From: QVMG01 sp032073245
Lineage (GTDB): Bacteria; Bacteroidota; Bacteroidia; Bacteroidales; Tannerellaceae
Direction: 5' to 3'
Assembly (NCBI GenBank): GCA_032073245.1
Contig: DAMANX010000005.1
Coordinates: 124,001 to 188,000 of the forward strand
Length of the DNA: 64,000 nt
Part shown: piece by piece, positions 53,849 to 62,587 of the stretch
Layout of the letters: each line of letters starts with the position of its first letter
How positions within the stretch are numbered: the stretch's first letter is position 1
Made by a program: the position numbers and the translations under genes
The notes under the pieces: generated by a model
What the model was told of the DNA's origin: nothing
The model's input: the letters and a program-made list of their open reading frames with translations, nothing else
Databases searched by the model: none

Positions 53849-55201
53849 ATGAAGACAGACACACAATATATTTATAGGTATATTCTTTTATTCTTACTTT
53901 TTCCGGTAATGGCCGGAAACGGACAAACGGAAGGAACACCGGAGGAATATTTGTATGTCAACCGTCCGCCTGTTGAAGTACCTGTATGGTCGGAGAGTGA
54001 AGATGAATGGATATGGGATTGGGAGACGCTCGATTCGATTATTGTCCATGACACGATAACCGACACGCTTTATATCTCGCGCCTGGAAGATATTACCCTG
54101 CAATTCGGGATCAGTTTTGATGAATATGTACGCCGTTTTATGATGTTTAAAGACGAACAGGACAGTCTGAGTGCCATAACATCGGAAAGGCTTTACCTGA
54201 ATTACTTTTTGCCTATGCTTGCGTCCGATACGGAATTTATGAATAAACGATTAGTGTGCCGTGAATATACCATTGCCCAGGATCAGGAGTATACTGAACT
54301 GAGGCTAAAGGATTACCCGATGAACTACTTTTATGCATTGGAAGGTATACCTATGGATGTTATGTTAACATGTTACGGAACGAAGAATACCGATATTTTT
54401 CTCCAATCCCCCTATGCCCGGCAAACTACTATCGAACAGCTTTTTTCTGCCATTTATTTTACACGTAACCGTACTATCGACGGAATTAATTTCTATTTCC
54501 CGGATTACTCTTTCCGGGAAAAACGTGAGATGGCACAGTTTGTTAAATCACTTAGCCTTGTAACGGATAGTTCCCGTATTGAAGGAATACGCGGATTAAA
54601 ACTTTACCTGACCTTCGACAAAGAAGAAGGCCTGAAAAATAAAGATTTCCTCTGTTGCCTCACTCAAATGGCAGACAGTGTTTTCCTGCTCGATCAGCAA
54701 ACCGAACTGAACGCCATCCCTGTAATGAATATAGTGGATAGTTCAGATGCGGAAGTATTACCTGTTTTCTCCAAAATGCGTAACCAGCTCTATCTGGCCC
54801 GGTATGCTACTGGAGGGTTCCCGGAAACGAACCCCGAAGAATTCCTTTTAAGTGATATCCGGGCGATTATGAACAGCGATTACGATGATAATCTATGGGA
54901 AACCTATTTCCTTATTCTGATTGGAATTATCCTTCTGATCATTGTTTTTGTCCTCTTTTATCGGTTCTCATCTGTTTTTTCAGGATATATCAGCAAGAAT
55001 ATGGATTATATGTATGCTCTACTGATCATGCTTGTACTTGAAATTTACCTTTTGGCATTCACCATGTTAGAGTGTATGTCCAAAGACAATATATTCACCT
55101 TCGGTGACAAAAACAGAGATGCTATCCTATGGATGCCTTTTCTGTTCCTCTTTATTATTCCAATGATGAAGTCAATACGGAATAGAAGGAATTTACCGTA
55201 A
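53849..55201 (+). CDS. exported membrane protein of eCIS tail region, unknown
   Basis: A 450-residue protein: signal peptide (FLLFPVMAGNGQ), a periplasmic part of about 330 residues, and three hydrophobic helices at the C-terminus (LILIGIILLIIVFVLFYRF, YMYALLIMLVLEIYLLAF, AILWMPFLFLFIIPMM). The periplasmic part has a pattern reminiscent of GH18-like barrels (TIDGINFYFPDYS, GIRGLKLYLTFD, MADSVFLLD), but the catalytic DxxDxDxE is absent, so no enzyme is claimed. It may anchor the following lipoproteins or sense the envelope. It is 74 bases after the ATPase. Confidence 0.6.
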   Translation: MKTDTQYIYRYILLFLLFPVMAGNGQTEGTPEEYLYVNRPPVEVPVWSESEDEWIWDWETLDSIIVHDTITDTLYISRLEDITLQFGISFDEYVRRFMMFKDEQDSLSAITSERLYLNYFLPMLASDTEFMNKRLVCREYTIAQDQEYTELRLKDYPMNYFYALEGIPMDVMLTCYGTKNTDIFLQSPYARQTTIEQLFSAIYFTRNRTIDGINFYFPDYSFREKREMAQFVKSLSLVTDSSRIEGIRGLKLYLTFDKEEGLKNKDFLCCLTQMADSVFLLDQQTELNAIPVMNIVDSSDAEVLPVFSKMRNQLYLARYATGGFPETNPEEFLLSDIRAIMNSDYDDNLWETYFLILIGIILLIIVFVLFYRFSSVFSGYISKNMDYMYALLIMLVLEIYLLAFTMLECMSKDNIFTFGDKNRDAILWMPFLFLFIIPMMKSIRNRRNLP

Positions 55202-55243
55202 ATAAACGATTAATGATTAACAATTAACAATTAATATACGTCT

Positions 55244-55720
55244 ATGTTTGAATTAAAAAGAGTAGGAGTGAAGCTGATAAGTTTAGCCTGCATGATTACA
55301 GTAGTTTTGCTTTCCGCGTGTTCAAGTGATGATGATACGGCACCGGAACCTTACAAATCGGGTGGAGAGGCAGTTGCTGCTTTCCGTAGTTATTTTTACA
55401 ATACAGATGGGGTAAATGCTTTTAAGCGGGATAATTTTCTGGATACGGAATGGGGTGTTCCTATCGATCAGGCTGATAAAGTATGTATCCTGTTTAACCG
55501 TATCACGGGTATGGATGTAAAACTTACGGATAAGTATAATTACTCCTATCAATCCACTGATGGGAGATGTTCTCTACGGATTGAAGGGCATAATATTCCG
55601 GTGAATGCAGTGTATGCAACTATGTATGTAAATATACCCGAATGCCCTGATATTCATACGGTAAAATTGGTAACGCCTGAATATTTTGATAATGTGAATG
55701 AATGGCCTGTGAAATGGTAA
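55244..55720 (+). CDS. small lipoprotein, unknown
   Basis: A 158-residue lipoprotein (lipobox LLSAC at ~residue 26, then SSDDDTAPEP linker, a typical surface-export-like acidic start). The mature part is compact and beta-rich (GGEAVAAFRSYFYN, CSLRIEGHNIPVNAVYATMY). I do not recognise the family. It is four bases before the BMP-like lipoprotein and is co-transcribed with it. Confidence 0.65.
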   Translation: MFELKRVGVKLISLACMITVVLLSACSSDDDTAPEPYKSGGEAVAAFRSYFYNTDGVNAFKRDNFLDTEWGVPIDQADKVCILFNRITGMDVKLTDKYNYSYQSTDGRCSLRIEGHNIPVNAVYATMYVNIPECPDIHTVKLVTPEYFDNVNEWPVKW

Positions 55721-55724
55721 CACA

Positions 55725-56735
55725 ATGAAAATCTACCGGGTATATTGGTTATGTATTCTATTACCGTTCTTTGTCTCATGCTCTAATGACGATGAGCCGG
55801 ACATCTTACCTGATATACAGGAAAGAGAGGTAAGGCTTATTCTACCTTCCAATGGTTTAGGGGACATGTCTTTCAGCGATGAGATAATGCGGGGTGTATT
55901 GCAGTCACAGGAAGAGTTCGGATTTACATTTTACTATCATATACCCACCGATCAGGAAGATGCAGAAAAAAAGATTGAAGAATGGAGAAATAGCCATACG
56001 ACAACCCGGAGCCTGACCATTCTGAGTAGCAATGAATATGAAGAATTGGCCTCACGCATCAATAACAATGAAGAGAACCATATATATTTGCTGGCAGAAG
56101 CCTCTTCTTCGGATTTTGATGTCCCGGTCTTTCGTTTTAGCGGATACGGAGTATCTTTCCTGATAGGTGTTACTGCCTATTTATATACTTCTGCCGATAC
56201 GGCTGTCTACATGGGCGGACAACGAAACCATAGTTACCTGGAGGAATGCTATTCCGGTTTCCGGGATGGTTATCAATATGCTGGTGGACAGGAAGTAGAG
56301 TCTATCTATTTATCCGATAAACCTGACGGCTTCTCCATGGCACAGGCTGCGTTCCATTTGGCAGATAGCTTGTATAAAAACTATTCCTTCATCTACCCTG
56401 TAGCCGGAGGTTCAAATAGTGGCATATACCGCTGGTTGCGGAATCATCCCGACCAAGAAAAGTATACTGCCGGAGTGGATGTGGATCAATCAGCTTATTC
56501 AGATCATATAATCGGTTCCATGATTAAAGAGATAGGACAGTCTTTATATGATTATATCGGGCTCTGGATGGCAGATGAAGAATTACCCGGATGGAACCTT
56601 TTCGATCTTCAATCCGGATATACCTATTTTCTTCTGGCAGAACCTTTCAGGGCGGAATGGGATAAAGTAGTTAAGACCTATATAGATATAGCTATTGAGA
56701 AAGAATCGGAATATAACAAAGGGAGATATGAATAA
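55725..56735 (+). CDS. BMP/Med-type substrate-binding lipoprotein
   Basis: A 336-residue lipoprotein (lipobox FVSC, then SNDDEPDILPD). It resembles the basic-membrane-protein (BMP/PnrA) family of type I periplasmic-binding proteins: RLILPSNGLGDMSFSDEIMR, FRDGYQYAGG, YPVAGGSNSGIYRWLRN, GVDVDQSAYSDHIIGSM. BMP proteins bind nucleosides or related ligands for ABC importers. No permease or ATPase is nearby, so a sensing role is more likely than transport. Eight bases overlap with the next gene. Confidence 0.75.
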   Translation: MKIYRVYWLCILLPFFVSCSNDDEPDILPDIQEREVRLILPSNGLGDMSFSDEIMRGVLQSQEEFGFTFYYHIPTDQEDAEKKIEEWRNSHTTTRSLTILSSNEYEELASRINNNEENHIYLLAEASSSDFDVPVFRFSGYGVSFLIGVTAYLYTSADTAVYMGGQRNHSYLEECYSGFRDGYQYAGGQEVESIYLSDKPDGFSMAQAAFHLADSLYKNYSFIYPVAGGSNSGIYRWLRNHPDQEKYTAGVDVDQSAYSDHIIGSMIKEIGQSLYDYIGLWMADEELPGWNLFDLQSGYTYFLLAEPFRAEWDKVVKTYIDIAIEKESEYNKGRYE

Positions 56736-58806
56736 GAATATATTTTTAATTTTATCAGGTATATTGTTGACGACTATCTTCACAGCCTGTTCGAAAGATG
56801 ATAAAGAAGATAACTATTTGCCGCAAATCCGGCAGGAGTACCGAATAGCGGTAGTTCTGCCTTATAGCAATAATCAATTGCTTAACTGGCAACGATCTAT
56901 CGACTGGGCTGTTGAGAATCTCAATGCCGCACTGGAAAGTCAACGACAAATACGTTTGATTACCGAATGGTTCGACCAGGATACCCATGATATGGAAACA
57001 TTATTCCGTGAACTTGCCTACCGGGACGATATTTCTGCTATTATCGGTCCGATCCTTTCCGCAAATGCAAATATAGCCGCGGAAGAATGTTCGAAAACCG
57101 GTAAAACCCTTATTACCGGAACTGTTTCTTCCGAACTGGTTATGCGTAAATATGCTCAAAAGAACTTTTTATGGTGCCTGGCCGAAAACGATATCTCCCA
57201 ATGTGAGATACTTTTATCCAAAGCATTACAGAAAGGAGCAAAGACTGTATCGCTGCTTACGTGTGATAATGAATACGGAACTACTTTCTGGGACTGGTTT
57301 TCTTTTCAGGCACGAGAGCTGGGACTGGAAATCGTGAGTATGGAAAAATATACGGCAGAAGATGTCACAGGAAAAATGGAAACATTGATGGTGGAAGAGA
57401 CCGATTGCCTGATCTGTATCCCTTATGACCAGAGTATAACCCGGAAGATGAATGAGGTACGGATCAACACTACCGGACGACAACCATTCCTGCTTTTTTC
57501 GGATGCTTCAGTCTTAACACAACCGGATGCTACTATGGAAGGGTTGGAAGGTATTGTCCGGACGTATGATCCCGGTTCCGGATTTCATATCAACTATGAA
57601 GTACGATATGGAATGGAACCCCAATACGGAAGCGCTCAGTATTATGATGCAGCAATACTAGCCGGATTAGGTATCCTTGAGGCCGATCGGGCGCAAGAAA
57701 CCAATATCAATAATGCCTTATGTCGCATTGTAGATGGAGAGGGTACGGAAATTTGTTGTAATACGATAGAAAATATTAACAGGATCGTCAGTCAGATAAT
57801 AGAAGGTAAACACCCAAAAGTGACTGGAACCAGCGGGAAATTAAGGTTCGACAAGACCAACTACACAAATGTACTGCATTCTGTTTATTCCCATTGGATA
57901 ATTTATAACGGAAAATACCTGACGTTGGAATACAACACTTCGGATGAAAATAACCGGACAAGCACCGTTGCCGCTAACTGGAATTGGAAAGCAACCCTGA
58001 TGCAGGATTTCTCCCAGTCAGGATCATTTATTTATCCAGAGAAAACCGGACTATATGCTTTGATCATTGCCGCTTCATCTGGCTGGGATAATTATCGCCA
58101 TCAGGCAGATGCCTTGGAGATGTATCAGCTATTGAAAAAGAACGGATTAGATGACGATCATATACTATTGATCGCTGAGGATGATATTGCCGGAAATGAA
58201 ATGAATCCATATCCGGGAAAGGTTTATACCTCCATGAACGGAGATGATGTGTATAGGAATGCTGTAATAGATTATAGGCTGTCGGAAGTTAATTTTTCAG
58301 ACTTATATGATTTATTGACTGATGAAACGGGAAAAGGTTTTTCTATCGGATCAACCGATAATCTATTCGTCTATTGGTGCGGACATGGAAGTATTGTAGG
58401 ACCTGTATGGCAGGAAAAAATCGTACCGGCCGGAGAAATAGCCGCTTTATTTAGCCGTCTGGCAGACGCGAAAATGTTTCGTAAAACTCTTTTTGCGATA
58501 GAAACCTGCTTTTCAGGACAGATAGGGCTGGAATGTGAAGGAATACCCGGATTATTGTGCCTGACTGCAGCTAATGAACTTGAAACATCAAAGGTCAGCC
58601 GTTACAGCACGGATATGAATATCTGGTTGTCGAACAGTTTTTCCGACGCATTGATCACTCAATTCGACACAGCCCCTGATGTAAGTATTTATAATCTTTA
58701 TCGTACGGTTTACAACCGTACAATAGGATCTCATGTTTCTGTTTACAACGCTTCAGCATTTGATAATCTGTATAACTCTTCAGGCCGTGAATTTTTATAT
58801 CCCTGA
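56728..58806 (+). CDS. lipoprotein: periplasmic-binding domain fused to C13 legumain-like protease
   Basis: A 692-residue lipoprotein. The start is set at ATG 56728 (MNKNIFLILSGILLTTIFTAC, lipobox TAC); the longer frame from 56695 would bury the signal. Residues ~33-400 are a type I periplasmic-binding domain of the Leu/Ile/Val kind (YRIAVVLPYSNNQL, ISAIIGPILSANANIAAEE). Residues ~440-690 are a peptidase C13 (legumain) caspase-fold domain: GLYALIIAASSGWDNYRHQA, the catalytic His553 in YWCGHGS and Cys594 in IETCFSGQ, 41 residues apart, as in human legumain. A ligand-controlled envelope protease is the natural inference. I know of no described protein of this architecture tied to eCIS. Confidence 0.85.
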   Translation: MNKNIFLILSGILLTTIFTACSKDDKEDNYLPQIRQEYRIAVVLPYSNNQLLNWQRSIDWAVENLNAALESQRQIRLITEWFDQDTHDMETLFRELAYRDDISAIIGPILSANANIAAEECSKTGKTLITGTVSSELVMRKYAQKNFLWCLAENDISQCEILLSKALQKGAKTVSLLTCDNEYGTTFWDWFSFQARELGLEIVSMEKYTAEDVTGKMETLMVEETDCLICIPYDQSITRKMNEVRINTTGRQPFLLFSDASVLTQPDATMEGLEGIVRTYDPGSGFHINYEVRYGMEPQYGSAQYYDAAILAGLGILEADRAQETNINNALCRIVDGEGTEICCNTIENINRIVSQIIEGKHPKVTGTSGKLRFDKTNYTNVLHSVYSHWIIYNGKYLTLEYNTSDENNRTSTVAANWNWKATLMQDFSQSGSFIYPEKTGLYALIIAASSGWDNYRHQADALEMYQLLKKNGLDDDHILLIAEDDIAGNEMNPYPGKVYTSMNGDDVYRNAVIDYRLSEVNFSDLYDLLTDETGKGFSIGSTDNLFVYWCGHGSIVGPVWQEKIVPAGEIAALFSRLADAKMFRKTLFAIETCFSGQIGLECEGIPGLLCLTAANELETSKVSRYSTDMNIWLSNSFSDALITQFDTAPDVSIYNLYRTVYNRTIGSHVSVYNASAFDNLYNSSGREFLYP

Positions 58807-59511
58807 TCATTCATATTTGTTCCGGATTTTATCCATGGTACTGTTCATAATATTCAATCCTCTTTCGCAGGGTTGAATTATACTTATGGAGAGCAGAGGC
58901 ATATTATTACATAAGAACCGTTTATAATCCTCATTCTTACGGATCTGTTCCCATTGTTCAATGGTTGTTTCCCCATATTCCCCATCCTGCAAGGTATAAC
59001 GGAAATTTAATATATGGTTGCTTTTCTGAAGCATATAACGCTCATCAAGATTTTTTACAACACCTAACTGCTCATAACTTTCAAGTAAGGACATGAGAAG
59101 ATCTTTATCGGTTCTTTGCATAGTACCTGAAACACGCAGAATATCGAAAGCATTGTTCTTTAAAAACCAATAAATAAAACTCCGATGTTGATCAAAGTGT
59201 TTCTCTAAAGAATCGGCTGGAGTGATTTTGCCGCCTGCCAGATAGCTTGAAAGATCAGTTCCCATATTATATTCTTTATGATAAAAATCAACCATTTTAG
59301 TCAATTCATTCATATTAGCCTCCAACTCAAGTTTGACCATTTCCATCATTTCACGATCCTCCTGCTTATCATTATATTTCTCAATCAGGCTATCCCCATA
59401 AAATGTAATGGCAATACTAATAACAACAATAGATATTTCTACCAGATAATCTTTTATCCAGGAAGAATGTTTTTTTAATTTGCTTCGGAGATAATTCAGT
59501 AGTTTCATCAT
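58807..59511 (-). CDS. DUF6090-like single-pass membrane protein
   Basis: A 234-residue protein with one N-terminal membrane helix (DYLVEISIVVISIAITFYGD) following a basic segment, and a cytosolic or periplasmic helical domain rich in Glu/Asp. It resembles DUF6090 family proteins common in Bacteroidota; no function is known. Its stop codon abuts the stop of the convergent protease gene with no spacer (shared TGATCA at 58804-58809). The promoter is at 59550-59557. Confidence 0.7.
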   Translation of the reverse strand: MMKLLNYLRSKLKKHSSWIKDYLVEISIVVISIAITFYGDSLIEKYNDKQEDREMMEMVKLELEANMNELTKMVDFYHKEYNMGTDLSSYLAGGKITPADSLEKHFDQHRSFIYWFLKNNAFDILRVSGTMQRTDKDLLMSLLESYEQLGVVKNLDERYMLQKSNHILNFRYTLQDGEYGETTIEQWEQIRKNEDYKRFLCNNMPLLSISIIQPCERGLNIMNSTMDKIRNKYE

Positions 59512-59549
59512 TTATTAGTTAGGGGTAACTTATTCGCTTAACAACATAA

Positions 59550-59557
59550 CAAAAATA
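59550..59557 (-). promoter_or_regulatory. -7 element for DUF6090-like gene
   Basis: Minus-strand TATTTTTG, a TAnnTTTG match, 39 bases upstream of the start at 59511. Confidence 0.45.
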
Positions 59558-59676
59558 CGATAATTCATATAATAATGAAATATTTCTTTAGTTTCCGAGA
59601 AACATCCCCCACACATTTTTTGTCTTACATAATTCTGATTGATAAAAAAAGAAAACTTTCCTAAGTGAATTAATGT

Positions 59677-59684
59677 TACTTTTG
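59677..59684 (+). promoter_or_regulatory. -7 element for dcuB
   Basis: TACTTTTG matches TAnnTTTG. It lies 68 bases upstream of the dcuB start, leaving a leader of about 60 bases. The -33 box is uncertain. Confidence 0.5.
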
Positions 59685-59751
59685 TGACTTACTTACCACC
59701 ATGCAATACGGAAGTGGGAAGAATTACAAATAATAATTTATAATTAGCAGC

Positions 59752-61065
59752 ATGCTTATTCAATTAGTTGTAGTATTAATAGCCATTATTATCGGTGCTC
59801 GTCTGGGAGGGATCGGTTTAGGTGTAATGGGGGGATTAGGGCTTGCTGCCTTGACATTCATTTTTGGCCTGGAACCAACATCGCCACCCATTGATGTAAT
59901 GTTGATGATTATTGCGGTGATAGCAGCTGCTAGTTGTATGCAAGCTGCGGGAGGTTTGGATTTGATGGTAAAATGGGCGGAAAGATTGCTTCGAAAACAT
60001 CCTAAGCATATTACTATATTAAGTCCTATTGTTACTTATCTTTTTACATTTGTAGCAGGTACGGGCCATGTGGCCTATTCTGTACTTCCTGTTATTGCAG
60101 AGGTAGCTACGGAAACGAAAGTACGTCCCGAACGTCCCTTAAGTATAGCTGTTCTTGCTTCACAACAGGCTATTACGGCCAGTCCAATTTCGGCAGCAAC
60201 AGTTGCAATGTTAAGTATGTTGGCAGGATATAATATTACGCTTTTAAATATTATGATGATCTCTGTTCCTGCTACTCTGCTAGGTGTATTTGCCGGTGCT
60301 TTTTATAGTATACGGATGGGAAAGGAACTGGAAGATGATCCTGAATACCAACGCCGGTTAGCTACTGGTGAATTTGATACGAAAAAGAGCGTTGGTGTAA
60401 AAGTAAAGAATGAACGTATGGCTGCTTTGTCTGTTGCGATCTTTATATTGGGTACTATAGGCATTGTATTGTTTGGTTCCATTGAAAAGTTACGTCCTGT
60501 ATTTGAAACAGAAGTGGAAACAATACAGATGCCAATGGCTCATATAATTGAAATTCTTATGCTATCAGCTGCTGCATTGATCCTGATAATTACACGCACT
60601 AACGGGTTGGAAGCTACCAGAGGTTCTGTCTTTTCCGCCGGAATGCAGGCTGTAGTCGCTATTTTCGGGATTGCATGGATGGGGGATACTTTTATCGCCG
60701 GAAATATGGTGGAATTGAAAGGAGCTATTGAAGAATATGTAACAGCTATGCCTTGGTTATTCGGTTTTGCTCTCTTTGGAATGTCAATTCTTTTATACAG
60801 TCAAGCGGCAACAATCCGTGCGCTTTTACCTTTGGGCATTGCCTTAGGTATATCTCCCTGGATGCTAATAGCTCTTTTTCCGGCAGTAAATGGTTATTTC
60901 TTTATTCCCAATTATCCCACCGTTGTGGCTGCAATCAATTTTGACCGTACAGGGACTACACGGATTGGTAAATATATATTGAATCATTCTTTTATGATTC
61001 CGGGATTAATTTCGGTAGGAACGTCGGTATTGGTCGGGTTACTTCTTGTTCAATTTTTAAGATAA
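59752..61065 (+). CDS. dcuB: anaerobic C4-dicarboxylate transporter, DcuA/DcuB family
   Basis: A 437-residue inner-membrane carrier with about 11 hydrophobic helices (GLGVMGGLGLAALTFIFGLE, FVAGTGHVAYSVLPVIAEVA, ASQQAITASPISAATVAMLS). The AGTGH..YS.LPVI and QQAITASPISAA motifs are typical of Dcu antiporters, which exchange fumarate, malate or aspartate for succinate during anaerobic fumarate respiration. The length is normal. It ends three bases before the convergent DUF6125 gene. Confidence 0.93.
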   Translation: MLIQLVVVLIAIIIGARLGGIGLGVMGGLGLAALTFIFGLEPTSPPIDVMLMIIAVIAAASCMQAAGGLDLMVKWAERLLRKHPKHITILSPIVTYLFTFVAGTGHVAYSVLPVIAEVATETKVRPERPLSIAVLASQQAITASPISAATVAMLSMLAGYNITLLNIMMISVPATLLGVFAGAFYSIRMGKELEDDPEYQRRLATGEFDTKKSVGVKVKNERMAALSVAIFILGTIGIVLFGSIEKLRPVFETEVETIQMPMAHIIEILMLSAAALILIITRTNGLEATRGSVFSAGMQAVVAIFGIAWMGDTFIAGNMVELKGAIEEYVTAMPWLFGFALFGMSILLYSQAATIRALLPLGIALGISPWMLIALFPAVNGYFFIPNYPTVVAAINFDRTGTTRIGKYILNHSFMIPGLISVGTSVLVGLLLVQFLR

Positions 61066-61068
61066 GAA

Positions 61069-61581
61069 TTATTCTTGATTTATATAAAACCGCCATGCAC
61101 AGGCACAATCTTTATCTGTAACATCCGGAAAACAACTGATTGTATCGCATTCGATGCGATCATCAATAATCTTTGCAAAAAAGGCGTGTTCAATTATTCC
61201 CACTGATTTGCATGGATGATAAGGCATACCTTTTTGCTTACGGGCTGTTTGAACACGACAATCCACGACACGATAAATCAAAGCATTCCCTTCATGAATA
61301 AACTCTACCTGCGGATTAGCTAAGGCAGAGAAACGATATGATAGTGCTTTTTCCAATCCATTTAGCCCTGCATGAACAGGTAATTGTAAGAAGTTTTTGA
61401 TACGACGGGCTTCTGTTTCCGTAAAACGACGCCATGCATTACGATCATGAAGCATAGCTTCATCCATTCCCTCTTTTTGTTCGATGGATTGAAACCAAAC
61501 ACCGTCTAAAGCATAGATGTTACGTGCATATATTTTAACGAGTTCTTTGAGTTGATCATTTGAAAGATTATCGAGAGTCAT
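61069..61581 (-). CDS. DUF6125-family protein
   Basis: A 170-residue cytosolic protein of the DUF6125 type: DQLKELVKIYARNIYALDGV at the N-terminus, NFLQLP, and a cysteine-rich C-terminal half (DCRVQTARKQKG, YHPCKS, CDTISCFPD, DCACAWRFYI). The spaced cysteines suggest metal or cluster binding. The function is unknown. It resembles proteins seen near methyltransferase or cobalamin genes in anaerobes, but that context is absent here. The promoter is at 61604-61611. Confidence 0.75.
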   Translation of the reverse strand: MTLDNLSNDQLKELVKIYARNIYALDGVWFQSIEQKEGMDEAMLHDRNAWRRFTETEARRIKNFLQLPVHAGLNGLEKALSYRFSALANPQVEFIHEGNALIYRVVDCRVQTARKQKGMPYHPCKSVGIIEHAFFAKIIDDRIECDTISCFPDVTDKDCACAWRFYINQE

Positions 61582-61603
61582 AATAGTGAATTTTGTGTGG
61601 CGG

Positions 61604-61611
61604 CAAATATA
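61604..61611 (-). promoter_or_regulatory. -7 element for DUF6125 gene
   Basis: Minus-strand TATATTTG, a TAnnTTTG match, 23 bases upstream of the start at 61581. Confidence 0.5.
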
Positions 61612-61700
61612 GATATATTCTATTTAGTAATCTTAATAAATTAATACCAGTTATATATATTATAAGGTGTGAAGACAAAGAGTGCTGTAAGCACTTTTGA

Positions 61701-61840
61701 TTATCAATAGCCCCCTGCTTTAGCTGGGGGTAAATAGAATCAAAGAGAATGGCTTTAGCCAAACCTTTTTCCTAGATTTCGGCTAAAGCCATTTTTATTA
61801 TTTATAACAGCTCCCCAGCTAAAGCAGGGGCTATTGATAA
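61701..61840. repeat. 140-bp hairpin element between genes
   Basis: The outer arms (61701-61729 region, ending 61840) pair over about 28 bases with one unpaired base: TTATCAATAGCCCC... against ...GGGGCTATTGATAA, each containing AGCTAAAGCAGG or its complement. Inside is a second stem GGCTTTAGCC/GGCTAAAGCC. Small palindromes flank it on both sides (AGTGCT...AGCACT at 61681-61695; CCCCATAAATGGGG at 61841-61854). No gene lies inside. It is MITE-like and similar in style, not in sequence, to the elements at 23288 and 24549. Confidence 0.85.
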
Positions 61841-61882
61841 CCCCATAAATGGGGCTGAAAATCTAAAGGCTCAGAGGTAATA

Positions 61883-62467
61883 TTATTTACGGCTATCAAA
61901 AACTACTTGTCCGTTTTTCTTTAAAACTACATTTCCTTTCCATTCTTCATACTCATATTCATTATTTCTGAAGCGAAGGCCGGATGCAGTCGTATCAGCC
62001 TGTAAAGTGAATGTTTGTCCATTCAATTTCATTGTTGCTGTTCCATTGTTATTGTTATAAGTCATTTGCGGCTTACTTGTAGTAGAGGTGTTAGCCTGGT
62101 TATCAAAAACAACCTGTCCATTCTTTTTCAAAACAATATGCCCTTGCCATTCTTCGTATTCATATTCATTATTATGGACTCTTACACCGGATGCTGTAGT
62201 ATCTTGTTTTAATGTGATCGTTTCATCATTAAGCCTCATTGTTGCTGTACCCTGAGTGTTATTATAACTCATGTGCAATGTAGTTCCTTGTTTATCTGTA
62301 ACGGAGTTGTTTACAATATTATCTTCTACAGCTGGAGTAACTTCTACATTTGTTGAATTGGCAGGAGCAATCTCCTGTTCCTGAGAAATGTTTTTATTAT
62401 TCCGGGAATTACATGAAATCAATAAGGCACTTGAAAGAAGAGCCATTGTAAAAATTGTCTTGTTCAT
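61883..62467 (-). CDS. lipoprotein with two MliC-like domains
   Basis: A 194-residue lipoprotein (lipobox LISC near residue 20). Two tandem repeats of about 58 residues make up the mature part: MSYNNTQGTATMRLNDETIT with TTASGVRVHNNEYEYEEWQG, then MTYNNNNGTATMKLNGQTFT with TTASGLRFRNNEYEYEEWKG. The ASG(v/l)R...NEYEYEEW pattern resembles the MliC/PliC family, periplasmic inhibitors of C-type lysozyme, in which the ASG loop is inhibitory. Cysteines of the classical family are absent. A role in resisting host lysozyme is inferred, not shown. Confidence 0.65.
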   Translation of the reverse strand: MNKTIFTMALLSSALLISCNSRNNKNISQEQEIAPANSTNVEVTPAVEDNIVNNSVTDKQGTTLHMSYNNTQGTATMRLNDETITLKQDTTASGVRVHNNEYEYEEWQGHIVLKKNGQVVFDNQANTSTTSKPQMTYNNNNGTATMKLNGQTFTLQADTTASGLRFRNNEYEYEEWKGNVVLKKNGQVVFDSRK

Positions 62468-62587
62468 TGTTTATATAATTAAAGTTATTCAAATCTTTAA
62501 AAGTGAAAGAATATACTTTAAATAAACAAAAAGGCAGAGGAGAAAGTTTAATCTCCCATTTCTTTTGATTTCGGTAAATACCTGAGA

